A DNA stretch of 64,000 nucleotides from Rachicladosporium sp. CCFEE 5018 (GCA_002077045.2 KZ111159.1:620001-684000), one strand, 5' to 3'. Positions 21,202-32,061 are shown, numbered from the stretch's first letter. The notes: generated by a model from the sequence alone, not told the origin. Made by a program: numbers and translations.

Positions 21202-22086
21202 CAGTGGGAATGTTGCTGTGGTGAACACTAATCTTGTGTTCCTCCGATGTTCACCGCTGTCGACAGTGTAGACAACAAGTTCGTGCGTCTAAGACATGCA
21301 GTGGGTTTTGTCAGGGATAGGAAAATGTCGTGTTCCTACCTGAAGCTGTCTCTGTGAGACGCGCCGATCATTAATCTCGATTCCCGCAGATAACCCCTTC
21401 TATTGCGATCGAAGAACACCAAACGCCGCGCTGTAGTCTTCCCTCGAAGCCAATGTACACCAGCAAACGCTCGAAGAAGGTCGTCAGGTCGTGAATGATA
21501 CAAGAAATGCAGTGCGAAGAAGAGGGGCAGGTGACGACCAAGTCAACAACGCGGTCACTGGTGTTCACTCAAAAAGGCTTAGCACCAAAGGCTTGCAGGG
21601 ATCATGCCGGCGGCGCGCGTGAACGACGCGCTAGTGAATATCTGCCGATTCCGACTTCACCAAACCTACTCAGAACTTCGCCAATTCTCACATCACGTCC
21701 GCCGTATTGGTACAAGAGACGCATTACCATCTACTGTTACCGCTGACGGCTGACTCGACCGGTGACAAGTGGCACACACTGGCGATGATTTACCGTCGCG
21801 GTTCGTGCACGGAGTCAAATTTCGACTTCCCACGAGCAGCTCTCTACGACCGGGTCAGAGGCTCTTGAGGACATCTACTTGCAGACTGCAGACCAGTAGC
21901 AGCCAAGTAATAATTGGTGAGTTCCAGCAGAATGTTTGAGGACGTGAGTACCTTTCTTCCACTTCGATGTATAAGCCATGTGTCTTGCCATAGACAATTC
22001 TGCACTTCTACTCGACCACTTTGAGCATCTGCAATCTGCCATAGCATCCATTTCCGAATAAAAACTACGAGAAATACCAGTCCAAG
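21202..22086. other. Divergent promoter region, no gene seen
   Basis: About 0.9 kb between the start of the large disordered protein and the start of the one-TM protein. Short frames only. Confidence 0.5.
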
Positions 22087-22521
22087 ATGGCAGTCCTCAG
22101 CACCATCTACGACCACCCCCAAATTCCCATCTCCTCCCACGACCACAGACACCTGATGCCCGACTACGACATGTCAGCCTACCCCTACCAGCGCCCAGTC
22201 TTCGGCCGCCACCCCTACGGCATAGGCCACGCAGACCATCGCTTTTACCGCCGCGGGGTGCCCAACGTTGCCTTCTCTGGAACTCCGTCAATCAACGACC
22301 AAGAGCGGCCACAATGGGTCGCTGTGCAATATACGGGCCTTGCTATTGTGTGCGCGATTGCTTTGATCATCTGCTTGATTTCGCTGAAGGTGTGGTGGAG
22401 TAAGAGGACGACGGCGAAGGAGGCTGCGAAGGCGAGGAGGCAGGCGGTGGAGTTGGGAGACGTCGAGGTACGGGAAGTTGGAGCAAAGGAGACGGCAGTG
22501 ACGAAGCCTGAGGCTGGGTAA
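22087..22521 (+). CDS. Small single-pass membrane protein, unknown
   Basis: A 144-residue frame. The N-terminal ~75 residues are His, Tyr and Pro-rich without a signal peptide. One strong TM helix follows at about residues 79-103 (VQYTGLAIVCAIALIICLIS), and then a basic/acidic helical tail rich in Ala, Lys and Glu. This suggests a type-III or tail-proximal single-pass protein. The last codons overlap a good donor (GG|GTAAGT) with a possible acceptor GTGCAG at about 22574. Splicing there would replace the final Gly and extend the protein by about 18 residues, so the 3' end is uncertain. No family was recognised. Confidence 0.6.
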   Translation: MAVLSTIYDHPQIPISSHDHRHLMPDYDMSAYPYQRPVFGRHPYGIGHADHRFYRRGVPNVAFSGTPSINDQERPQWVAVQYTGLAIVCAIALIICLISLKVWWSKRTTAKEAAKARRQAVELGDVEVREVGAKETAVTKPEAG

Positions 22522-22948
22522 GTTGACTTGGACATGGTGCGAGAACTTGATGTTCATGGCTAATGTGAGTGCAGTGCTAGGTCAGTTGGGGACCGACACA
22601 TGACGCTATTGACGTGGGCGTAAGTGGCGACGTTCGTGCAGGAAACGGAGATCGATGTAATAGCGGCTACAACTACTATCTTAGTGACGTCGGGTCAACA
22701 GACTTCGTGGATGAAGCAGCATGATGAGTTAGTCCTGGTGACGCAGATAATCCACGATGCTAAACATACTCTGCGTATTTCCTCCCGTGGGATGTCTTGC
22801 CTTTCTCATAGCTTCAACAGCGTACTTGTGCTGCTTTGGTCTGTCGGTATGTTCGCCGCAAGGCGCATCAATGCCACCGAGAAGCATGGTCCTCCATGTG
22901 TGCGCATCTCGACGCGCGGATCTTTACGGCAGGTGCTGCAGCATTCTT
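22522..22948. other. Tail-to-tail spacer, no gene seen
   Basis: Lies between the convergent one-TM and BTB genes and may include a short second exon of the former. Nothing else was recognised. Confidence 0.45.
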
Positions 22949-24217
22949 TTACGTAGATCGGTTCGGTAAGAGGTAGACTGCGAACTCCCCATGATCCGTC
23001 TTCTCCTCTGTAGCTGGCATGAGAACGTTGCGCGCCTTCTCTGGCTCAACCTTCAGGCGTGCCCTGCAGTCTCGACATCGCACCTCGACCCCTCCGCAGC
23101 CATACTTTCCCTTCCGCTGTACGACAAACGTCAGAGGCGTGCTACTGCACTTCCTGTTCGAGCAAGTCTCTGGCAGATCTTCGATGAAGCTGGAGAGCTT
23201 ATCGAGGTTTTTCCTTGTAGCGCTCAGCTTTTCTGCCAGTTGGCGCCATCTGTTCGCTTCTTTATGCGTACGCTCGTCGCCCTCGGCTTTCGCTCTTGCA
23301 ACTTCGGCGATTTGTTTCGTGAGCACTGCAGATAATGCAGCGGTGGCATCCGCCGCTTCCTTAGTCTTCCGCGCACGAAGGTCATGCATGTCGCTTTCAT
23401 GCTGCACAGCGTTCGATTTGAGCTCTCTGCGTAAGTCGATGATCTCCCGACGCGTCCTCTTGTCCCTTCCACTCCAGAATACATTGTCATGATGACGGGA
23501 CTGTAGTTGAGACGCTGCACGTGCAAAAATCTCGGCGGCCAGGGCACGGACGGCCGGATACTCGCTGTCGACAACCGCTGAGAAGAATGCGGCATTGTCC
23601 TTCAGCTGCCTCAACATGTGAGCGGCGAAGTCTACAGTCTCGTTCCGGACACCATCCTCGTCGCCCTCCACTGTGACTCGAGCTATCGCTACGATCAACT
23701 CCAACAGGCGGTCAACTTCGCTAGCATCCCAGCCATACGGCATGTTTGAGCAGAACAGGTCTTCTGCTTCGGCCATCATGCCTGAAACCCCGTAGTAATC
23801 CGCGATGGCATAAGCATGCGCATGCGCAATCAATCGGCGAAGCCGGGTAGCCGACATGTCCTTGATATCTCTTGGAGGTGTCTCCGTTAGTCGAGCAGCT
23901 GCAGTGATAGTCGCAGGAACGTCACCAGTCGAGTATGGCCCGGGAGAAGCACCTTGCGGTCGATCTTCGTCTACAGTGTAGACTCCTCGGTAAGCAAATT
24001 CGATCATGCGCTGAAGTGAGGCCGCGTCGAATTGCTCATGCTTGATCACATTAGACGTCGACTCTTTCATGCTATTCCTCGGGTCAAGCATTCTGGCAAT
24101 AACCGGTGAGGCGATGCAGATTACGACCTTATGCACCTTGAATCGGCGATTCTCGCACTCGATGATAAGATCGGCATATACTTCTTCGCCGTACAAGGTT
24201 TCGAAGTTGGATGACAT
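22949..24217 (-). CDS. BTB/POZ domain protein with C-terminal Cys-rich region
   Basis: A 422-residue protein if it starts at the ATG at 24217 (MSSNFETLYG); an in-frame ATG 46 codons upstream would add a tail unlike the family. The BTB domain covers residues ~1-110: YADLIIECENRRFKVHKVV, then IARMLDPR and MIEFAYRGVYTVDED. Fungal BTB proteins of this kind usually have a helical middle, seen here, then a charged coiled-coil segment (~270-345). The C-terminal ~70 residues contain paired cysteines (CSNRKCSS, CGGVEVRCRDCRARL) that could bind zinc. BTB proteins often dimerise or act as Cul3 adaptors; which role applies here is not determinable. Confidence 0.85.
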   Translation of the reverse strand: MSSNFETLYGEEVYADLIIECENRRFKVHKVVICIASPVIARMLDPRNSMKESTSNVIKHEQFDAASLQRMIEFAYRGVYTVDEDRPQGASPGPYSTGDVPATITAAARLTETPPRDIKDMSATRLRRLIAHAHAYAIADYYGVSGMMAEAEDLFCSNMPYGWDASEVDRLLELIVAIARVTVEGDEDGVRNETVDFAAHMLRQLKDNAAFFSAVVDSEYPAVRALAAEIFARAASQLQSRHHDNVFWSGRDKRTRREIIDLRRELKSNAVQHESDMHDLRARKTKEAADATAALSAVLTKQIAEVARAKAEGDERTHKEANRWRQLAEKLSATRKNLDKLSSFIEDLPETCSNRKCSSTPLTFVVQRKGKYGCGGVEVRCRDCRARLKVEPEKARNVLMPATEEKTDHGEFAVYLLPNRST

Positions 24218-24575
24218 GTTGTCGGTCTCTCTGTAGTACGAAGCTTTGATGAGCTCATATAGTGTCGACTGCGAGTGTGAGATTGTGGCTTCTGCTCCGC
24301 GTCGATGTACGGGCGGGTTTCGATGGTGTCTTGGTGTTGGTAGGGTTTGACGCAACGCTCAAGTGAAGGGACCTGAGTGTGGTGTGCGCTGAGATTGAGT
24401 AGCCGAGGGCGTGCCGTGCTGATCTCTTCGAGATCCGTGAGACTTGGCACTGCGTGGAAGGTCGAGGCAGGTGCGACCCAACTAGACTTCGATGCTAGCA
24501 CCTCTTCTCACAGCTATAGCATTGGAAGGTTCAGGAGACTAGTGGACAGCGCAACATGAAATACAGTGTAGCACG
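24218..24575. other. Short spacer between SSL1 and the BTB gene
   Basis: Both flanking genes are on the minus strand. This is the 3' flank of SSL1 and presumably the promoter of the BTB gene. Nothing specific was recognised. Confidence 0.4.
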
Positions 24576-26002
24576 TCAAGCGTCAACTTCCATTGCAGTA
24601 CCGTTCGGCCCCAGGCCCTCTGCTTCCTCCTGCAATCCAGGCAAGTACGCACTGCTCTGGCACCCAGGACAGTTGTGCGCCACCTCATGGCAGAAGACGT
24701 CGCAGTCGATGCAGAAGTGATTCTGGCACGTCTCACACTCGTATCTGCTTGACTCACTCGCGCCATCTGCCCGCTTCGACCACGCATGCGCTTTGCCGTC
24801 GGTCGCGCCATTCGTTGCTTCGTGGTGCGCGGGGACTGGCGGGAAGGGCGATTGACAGCCGAAACATTGCTTCGTGCCTTTCTCTTCGGCACGTCTCCAC
24901 GGTACCTCGATCCAGTTGCGCAGAGGGAAGAGGTGGTGATATGAGCGGGCCAGATGCGTCGACAGAATGAGTGTGAGGTCGCACGTCGGACAAGTGGCGG
25001 GTAGATTGCAGACCTTGGCTTTACATCGGCTGCACAGATATCCACCTCGAGTCAGCTCGCCGTGACAGGCACAAAGCGTAGGCTTCTCCTCCGTGATCCG
25101 CGATGGGAAGCCCATCATGAGCAATGTCGCCTGACTTCGCTTTTGCGCATCGGCATCAGTTGATCGCATGACAGGCGGAGTCGTGATACCCATAAAGAGC
25201 TGGCGGTAGTCGACTTCGTCCACGGCAACATTGTAACACTTGTCATCGCCAGCGTTGGTCTTGCGACAGATTTCTGCACAGATGTGCATCTGCGCTGCCA
25301 GTCCGATGATGCTGACTCGGATGCGGTCTTTGATGCAAGCCTTGATGGTGTCGTGAATGTCACCCGGATCGCTGGTCAGCAGTGCGCCGAGGATGATCAC
25401 CACCTCTCGAGTGCCATGCGATGGGGTGTGATACAACGCAGCTCGGGCCATCTCGAGTGCGTTCTGCAAAGATGGGTTGCCTTTCGGCTCTCGTCCACGT
25501 AGCTCCCGCACAGCGCTGATGTGATTATTCGGATTGCCACCCATGTCGCTGATACGTTCCGCGACACCATCACGCATACCAAGTATGCCAAGTTGCGAGA
25601 TCGGATTCTGCTCGAAGTACTCCTGGACGAAGGCGACTGTGTACGTGAGCGTAAGTAGATGGCGAGTCGGCCGCAGGTCCTTCTCGATCATCGCTACGGA
25701 TTGGTCGAGTATCAGCACGGTATGCCGGATGATGCCTCTCTGAAGTGGCGTCGTGTCCTTCAGGAGTCTGCACGCAGAGTCAGTGGAATCAATTCGGAAG
25801 AGATGCCATGCAATTCCTACCTTCGCCTTTTGTTCGCCTCTTCGATCCCGCCAAGTACACCCTCGATACCATCGCCTCCGTCGCCAAGATCCCAAGTTCT
25901 AGACGCGGTGGCCTCCCATCGCGCCTGGACTCGTTGCTTCGGCTTCGATGCTGCTGCTCTGCCTCGCCCATTCACAACATCTTCGTCTGATGAGTCCGCC
26001 AT
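24576..26002 (-). CDS. SSL1: TFIIH core subunit Ssl1 (p44)
   Basis: Two exons, 26002-25821 and 25767-24576, with a 53-base intron (GTAGGAATT donor, GTGCAG acceptor) that splits an Arg codon. They give 457 residues. After a disordered N-terminus comes the Ssl1-type VWA domain: RRGIIRHTVLILDQSVAM-like start, EYFEQNPISQLGILGMRDG, and ISDMGGNPNNHI. The C-terminal half has the zinc-binding arrays: CACHGELTRGGYLCSRCKAK, CPTCDL, then a C4C4-type RING from CFGCQSPF to CPGCQSSAYL. Ssl1 contacts Rad3/XPD and Tfb4 in the TFIIH core, serving RNA polymerase II initiation and nucleotide-excision repair in the nucleus. Length and domain order are normal. Confidence 0.95.
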
Positions 26003-26512
26003 GATAGGCTGGTGGTGAATACTTCGACAAAGTCGACGACTAGGCTAAGAGCAAATACTTCGACAAAGTCGACGACTAGGCTAAGAGCACTCTCCAGTAA
26101 TCACTTGAGTCGTGCACCTGCTGCAGTATTGATTATTGTAAGGCACAGCGCGAGCTGGCCTCTTTTACAGCTTCTCAGCCCATGCTTGTGATTGCATGGT
26201 CGAGATGTACCAGGTTTCAGACCCGAAACTGTGAGTGAAGTCAGATATCATGACTAAGCGGCGCCAAGTGCCAGGGTCTCTACGCGAGCCTCACTCAGTT
26301 TGGGCGCAAGAGGCAGCAGAACAAAGGGTCGTAACAACTTCGCCTCTCCCAGATACCGAGCACTCACCTCACTGTGCTAAATCGCGAGTCGCTCTTACTG
26401 AAAGCCCGAACATTGCCGTCACACTCTCCTCCCCGCCGCCAGCAGAGGGGCACACCGCAACCCAAACCCCACCAACACCACTTCTCCCTTATCCGCTGAC
26501 ACCACCGCGAAC
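26003..26512. promoter_or_regulatory. Divergent promoter between SSL1 and the Rab11 gene
   Basis: About 0.5 kb between two head-to-head starts. It contains the tandem 36-base duplication immediately upstream of SSL1, described separately. No canonical TATA box was identified. Confidence 0.5.
26018..26089. repeat. Perfect 36-base tandem duplication
   Basis: Two identical 36-base units, 26018-26053 and 26054-26089, each beginning AATACTTCGACAAAGTCGAC and ending GGCTAAGAGCA. The unit contains the palindrome GTCGAC. It starts 16 bases upstream of the SSL1 ATG, so it lies in the leader or core promoter. Confidence 0.95.
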
Positions 26513-27288
26513 ATGGCCAATGATGAGTACGATGTATGTATACACTCCAGCGTATGGCTCCAATCACATGACCAATCTCTAACAACTACTTCAGTTCCTC
26601 TTCAAGGTTGTCCTGATAGGAGACTCCGGCGTCGGCAAATCCAACCTCCTCTCACGATTCACGCGCAACGAGTTCAACCTCGATAGCAAGTCCACAATCG
26701 GTGTCGAATTCGCCACCCGCAGCATCACAGTCGACAACAAGACCATCAAAGCCCAGATCTGGGACACAGCAGGCCAGGAGCGCTACCGCGCCATCACGAG
26801 CGCATACTACCGCGGCGCAGTGGGCGCGCTGCTCGTCTACGATATCAGCAAGCACCAGACGTACGAGAACGTCACGCGCTGGCTGAAGGAGCTGAGGGAT
26901 CATGCGGACACCAATATTGTGATTATGTTGGTGGGTAACAAGAGCGACTTGAGGCATCTGAGGGCTGTGCCCACGGAGGAGGCGAAGGAGTTTGCTAGTC
27001 AGAATGGCTTGAGCTTCATTGAGACTTCGGCGCTTGATGCGAGTAATGTGGAGTTGGCGTTCCAGAACGAACTTACAGGTCAGTGGAGAGTTCACACAGG
27101 GCGAACAGCGTGGGGGATTGCGTGAGCAACAATGGAGTACTGACAATGTTGCAGAGATCTACCGCATCGTCTCATCGAAAGCACTGGATCAAGGCGAGGC
27201 GACCAACGCACCAGGACCGGGTACTTCAGTCCCACTTGGGCCCAGCAACCCACCTGGCGATGCGAGCAAGAAGGGCCAATGTTGTTAA
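26513..27288 (+). CDS. Rab11/Ypt31-type small GTPase
   Basis: Three exons, 26513-26533, 26595-27078 and 27155-27288, give 212 residues. The introns are 61 bases (GTATGT...TTCAG) and 76 bases (GTCAGT...TTGCAG), and the frames join exactly. All GTPase motifs are present: GDSGVGKS (P-loop), the switch I Thr in KSTIGVEF, WDTAGQERYR, NKSDL and ETSAL. The C-terminus KKGQCC ends in a double cysteine for geranylgeranylation. The sequence FLFKVVLIGDSGVGKSNLLS with TYENVTRWLKELRDHAD is typical of the Rab11 class, which drives post-Golgi and recycling-endosome traffic to hyphal tips. The first intron sits right after the seventh codon. Confidence 0.95.
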
Positions 27289-27685
27289 GTAGGTCGTACA
27301 TCATCACGCGAAATGGAGTACACTGCGTACCTGTGAGTGGCGGTCGGGGCTCGATTTGCGCAGTTGGAGCTATCGTATACGGCGTGCAGGCGTATGGTGT
27401 TGGCATTGCCGAGCGATCTGCAGCTTGTAGTGAGGGGACTTGATACGTTAGCATGGAAGGTAGCAAATGTCATTGATGATCGTTTATTTGAGATGTATCA
27501 GTCTAGTCTCCCGTAATCTGCCAATCTGCATCATTATGATAGAATTTGCATTCCTGGACAAGGGCGAGGCTGTTCCTGTGTCGCATGCCTATCCTACCAT
27601 GTTCTCATGTCCGCCGCGTCCCAGATGACCGTCGTCTCGCAGTCCCATGATGCTGAAGTTACCTTGTGTGCACATCTCATACGCA
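27289..27685. other. Tail-to-tail spacer, no gene seen
   Basis: 3' flanks of the Rab11 gene and of the minus-strand gene remnant. Nothing recognised. Confidence 0.45.
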
Positions 27686-28180
27686 TTAGAGGCTCTTCAG
27701 CTGGATCGCAAAGTCCTCAACCTGGACTCCGGGGTACTTCGCTCTGATGGCCGCCAGCTTCTGGGCTGCACCGGTGAGCTTCGCCCTTTCTTTCGTTAAG
27801 ACAGGTCATATATGTTTCCGCGCTCGGACTTCCTTACAGGTCGCAGGCTTCTTCGTGGTGAGATCCTCGACCGCCCGCGTGATCTCTGCAATGGTCTGTT
27901 GTTGGATTGCCTGCACAACGGTACCAAAGCTTTTGAAGGCTTCGACGACCTGGCGTTCCAGCTCGACCAGAGCCTTCTCATAAGGTCGCTTGTCTTTGAC
28001 GTGGTCATCCAGCTCTTGCACGAGGAGCGCCTTCTGGCCCGTGCCCCGGATGTTCGCCCCAGCTTCATAGCCAGACTTCATCTCTTTCGTGAACTAGACA
28101 GTCTCGTGGTCCAGGATAGCATCTAGTCTGACGGTTGTCAAACGACGAGGCAGGTCTTCCAATCGGTTCTGGTAGGCGGT
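27686..28180 (-). pseudogene. Remnant of an unidentified helical protein gene
   Basis: A minus-strand frame with strong protein character runs from about 28180 (MRTAYQNRLEDLPRR) through an in-frame TAG at 28096-28094 into FTKEMKSGYEAGANIRG and KALVELERQVVEAFKSFGTV. It then crosses a plausible 52-base intron (27837-27786, donor GTAAGG) to AKLTGAAQKLAAIRAKYPGV and a stop at 27688-27686. A CAG-to-TAG change would explain the internal stop. Sequence upstream of 28180 continues in other frames with protein-like fragments (LAPYALHDIALL), suggesting lost exons or a frameshift. No family was recognised. It lies beside the AT-rich patch. It may be the 3' end of a relative of the GTPase at 32-35 kb, but I could not show homology. 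Confidence 0.55.
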
Positions 28181-29246
28181 ACGCATTCCCTGAACCTTAC
28201 CAACAACGCGATGTCGTGAAGAGCATATGGAGCCAACAACACCCCCAACCCGTCAAACTCAAGTTGCGGTGGAATTGCCATCATCCTCCGCTCCAAATCC
28301 GATGCAATGTTCTGAGATGCTTCGTCAACAGTACTTGGTAGTCGGTCTCATGCAGTCACGATGTGATCGCTCACGCAACCTCTTATGAAGCGCTCAGTCC
28401 AGATAGTAAGTAGAAAGGTAAAATAGATCCTTATAATATCCTCGCCGCCCTTACGAGAGCTAGTATCCTTAGTAAATTCTTACGTTATCCTTAGTATTCT
28501 CAGTATGTTCTTCCTATACTTATTAACCTTAATGAACTCAGCAACAATATTTTCGTAACGTACTACGTTGCGGTGGCGAGCTCTAGATCTATGACAGCTC
28601 TAGCCGTTATAGACTTTAACGGCGTGCTAGTAGGACTTTTGTATGCGGGTACACCGCTTGAAGAGCCATGCTGCGTCACTCGGGTATGTTAGCATATGGC
28701 AGATCACCTCATTGCTATGAACGCAAGTCGAAATTAGCGCGGCCACCAGATCGGAGGCAGTACGATACGAGCATACCTGTACTACTGTGTTTTGGATATT
28801 CAGCTTTGCGCTCACCTGTCACCATTGCCTCCAATGACGATAGCAGCCTCTCCAGGATGAAAGTCTGGACTCCACTCGCGGCTGGCTGGGTCACGATACG
28901 GGCCCGCCTTTGAGGGGCGGAGCGAGGTTCGAGAGACTACTGCGGTGGTCGAGAGCAAGATACCTGGCCTGGACTGCCGCGGCCGCCCTTCGTGCAGCTA
29001 TTTGTCGTGGCCACGAAGGCTCTTCCAGCTAGTGCTGTCCGCCAAGATATTGTTCGAGGCCAACAGCGCGTTGTCAAGGAGTGTAGCAGGCACACGCACG
29101 ACTAGTCCATGCCACTCATGTCCCGCTAGTGTTCCTTAGCATGGGTCCTTCGGGCCCTGCTCGTAGAATATGTATTCTGCACCCAGTGCCCTGACTCCGT
29201 CTGTTGCACCTTCCACTCCAGATCACACTCTCGCTTCTCCTCGGCC
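28181..29246. other. Gene-poor stretch with AT-rich decayed patch
   Basis: About 1.1 kb with no recognisable gene. Bases ~28390-28640 are markedly richer in A/T and TpA steps (for example CTTAGTAAATTCTTACG and ATACTTATTAACCTTAATG) than the surrounding DNA. This is the texture of a repeat worn down by repeat-induced point mutation. The right end is the presumed promoter of the secreted-protein gene. Confidence 0.5.
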
Positions 29247-30206
29247 ATGTTTCACCTCATCGCCGCCCTAGCCGCCATCCTCCCACTCGCAACGGCACTC
29301 CCAGCGCCTGCGCAGTACACTTGCAAAGCTGGCACGAAGATCCCCTTGAACTTCACCTTTGGAGCGAGTGTCCCTGTGATTGCCGACGCATCAGCGTTTG
29401 TGCAATATGCTGGTTATTATTGGCAACTACCCCGAGCCGCCTCGAGTGGTCGCGCGGTGTCCTTCCTTGGCAATTACAATGGCAGTAAAGCGTGGGACTC
29501 GCAAGTTAGTACTACAACGAATTCGACTTCGATTCAGGGCGGACCATCGTATGCCAATGCCTCGTCCTCTGCCGACAGTACTACCCTGATCTCAATGACG
29601 TACTCGTCCGGCAATGCATCCTCGTAAGTCGATCAGAGTGAGATGCTTCCGGCGGCTCTAATGCTGACAATACGTCCCAGTGCCACCGGTGCAGCTTACG
29701 GGAGTGGGAGCACTTCCTCGACATCATCCTCGGGCGCAGCAAACTCCACAGCTATCGCGGTGGCTAACGCCGAGGGCGTGGTCGCCATTGCCACTTCGGC
29801 CAACACAGTCTCCGCCGCTGATCAGCAATCACTCGAGAACGCACGGCAAGCTGCAGCCGCAAGCTCCTGCGCAGCAGAGAATGAGGGCGCCAAATCATCT
29901 GCAGAGCTCGACACCATGGTGCAATATACGACTGCAACTGGCGTGCAATTCACGAGTGTGGCGTTTGCAGCCTGTCAGGCTGGTTTCATGGGACCTACCA
30001 CGGATGCAAGCAGTGCCTCTAGTGGCAGCCAGGCGAGTGTCTCCAGCGTGAGCTCGACTGTGAGCTGCAATGGAATAGTCAGTACTCAGCAGACGCAGTC
30101 GACGCAGTTCAAGCTGAGTGTACAAGGCATCTATACTTGCGGCGGTGCTGGATTCCAAGGCGCCATAATCGGGCAGAGAGTGGCCAAGAGTCTATCGTAT
30201 TGCTAG
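29247..30206 (+). CDS. Small secreted Ser/Thr/Ala-rich protein, unknown
   Basis: Two exons, 29247-29623 and 29681-30206, with a 57-base intron (GTAAGTCGA donor, CGTCCCAG acceptor, phase 2), give 300 residues. The N-terminus MFHLIAALAAILPLATALPA is a clear signal peptide with a likely cleavage site after ALPA or a nearby Ala. The mature protein begins QYTCKAGTKIPLNFTFG, has several N-X-S/T sites, and is dominated by Ser, Thr, Ala and Asn. Spaced cysteines in the second half (SSCAAENEG, AACQAGFMG, VSCNGIVS, IYTCGGAGF, final C) could form disulfides. There is no GPI-anchor signal. It could be a cell-surface or effector-like protein. It lies alone in the gene-poor stretch next to decayed genes. 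Confidence 0.75.
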
Positions 30207-31001
30207 AGCTTGAGGAGTTAAGTAGTACTTTTGGGTATAAGGTTAGACCTTCCCTTCGGCTGAGTCTCGCAAAGCCTCTGGGGCCATGGTGACACGCACC
30301 TGATCGGTGTCGTCGAAGCCTGGAATCGGTCAGCTTATCAATCATCTGGATAACTTGGCCAACAACGCATACCCGGAACGTCAACCATGTTTGCGCATTC
30401 GAGTAATTTTAATGCTGTATCGCCTATGCTGTAGAGACTTTTAGCTACTTATGGAACAGTGTTTTGACATGTTGACCTACATCACCTTGCGCACAAGAGA
30501 ACAAAGACTCGGCAGCTTAGGCCAGAGACTTGAGATTGTTAGTGGCTTCAGCCGTTGCAAGAGCGCTAATGGCGTATCGGCAGAAAGCTGCAGCTTGCGT
30601 GAGTCGCCTTTCAAGCCCTGAGCTCACAAGGCTTGCCGAGTCCATGCCAACATGTTGTCCAACAACGACTTCGACGAATTGTCGAAGTTCGCCCTCAATG
30701 TCTGTTTTACGGCCTTTTCGGACGCAAACTCAGGCCTGTCCTTGAAGAGACTGCGGAAGCTTTTCACTGCTGATGTCGCCATCCTGTTAGAGTATCTCTG
30801 GTCTTCCTCGCCCAGTCATTGTCCCGTTGGAAGTGCCATAATTCGTAAAGCGTCTATATGACCGGAGAGCAGAGCCTTGCGTTCGAGATCAGATGGGTAA
30901 AAAATCTCGGCGCCGTATGCCGATGTTTGTCCAGCGATCTTGTGCATTTAAACGATCACTACACCGGTGCATGCTTCGCCAACGTCAGCCTAAGCAATAA
31001 G
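30207..31001. other. Spacer with possible coding remnants
   Basis: No intact gene. On the minus strand around 30540-30860 several short open segments separated by stops have protein-like composition (FRSLFKDRPEFASEKAVKQT). They may be decayed continuation of the truncated GTPase fragment to the right, but I could not align them. Confidence 0.35.
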
Positions 31002-31575
31002 TCAGTATCTTGACCAAGGAGCGGCCCGGAATAGACCCGCGACCACGGCGATGCTCTTGTCCAACATCGCGTTGAGCACTGAGCTTTTGCTTGCGCTGAA
31101 GTCAGATGGTTCGCGAAGCTCATCGCCAGTACACGTACCCGCACCCATGGGCCCCACGAGAGCGTAGGTCGGCTTCTTCATGCCTTGATCCGAGGAGATC
31201 TTCGCCGCCCACAGCAGACTGTGGATCAATTTATCAATGCCATATCCATGCTCTCCGATCACGTCCGTGACGGCTTCGAGGGTCGCGGTGTTGTCCTCGG
31301 TAATATTGCGCCATTCGAGGTCCCATGCCGGATGCTCGGGCAGCGCCTCCATCCTTTCGTTGTAAAGTGGCTGCCGCTCGTCGGTATCGCTATCGTCCAG
31401 ATCGCTGTTGATGTCTTCGACATGCTCATCACTGGCATCAAGTCATGTCACTGGCTTCCTCCCCATCGGCATCGGAGGTGGCTTCCTTCTTTGGGCGAGT
31501 CGGTGGTGGCAAGCCCTTCCGCTGAGCAGCAGCCGTGTCTTCGCGTTTGCGCTTCGTTGCCGTCGAGGGACCCAT
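31002..31575 (-). pseudogene. 5' fragment of a SLIP-GC-like GTPase paralogue
   Basis: Starts at the ATG at 31575 with a basic N-terminus (ATKRKREDTAAAQRKG) like that of the full gene next door. The first frame ends at a TGA near 31438 (...EEASDMT). A one-base shift there continues DASDEHVEDINSDLDDSD and then WDLEWRNITEDN, up to the P-loop ALVGPMGAG. At exactly the codon where the neighbouring copy has a 48-base intron, this copy also has a 48-base GTACGT...GCGCAA segment (31138-31091). Its acceptor reads AA instead of AG. Beyond it comes KSSVLNAMLDKSIAVV and a stop at 31002. The rest of the GTPase is absent. It therefore carries a frameshift, a lost splice acceptor and a 3' truncation. Confidence 0.78.
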
Positions 31576-32061
31576 ACTGCGTCAAGGTGTATGATCTGTC
31601 GTGGAGTGTGTGGTTCTATATCTGGTCAGCAAAGTTGATGGTCGGTGTGGATAGGTGAGGAGTGTCGAGTGTTCCGAGGAGGAAGTAAGCTGTCTCAAGT
31701 AGTGGTTGTGGGGAGAGGACTAGTTCACGTGCAGACCAGAGTCCACTCGTTGCACGCTCGTAACAAATCTGCGAACTCAGTGAGTGATGGTGCGCACCTG
31801 AGTGAAGTGAATGAGGCCACTTGTGGGACTCATGAGCCATGCTTTAAGATTGAGCAGTCCGAGCAGAGGTAGTAAAAGGTCTATAATCGCTGTTCCACTC
31901 AGCGCTTCACTATACCTACCTGCGGAGCGTTGCAAAATGCAGCACTTCAACCCGGCGCAGGCACCCTCATCCTAGCGCGGTGTCCGCGGATCCGGCTCGC
32001 AGGCAGCTCGATCCCATGCTCTGCCTGCCATGCCTTGCCGTGCTCCCGTCCACGAAGCACT
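31576..32061. other. Spacer between two GTPase paralogues, no gene seen
   Basis: Both flanking genes are on the minus strand, so this should be the 3' flank of the near-complete copy and the former promoter of the fragment. Nothing else was recognised. Confidence 0.45.
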
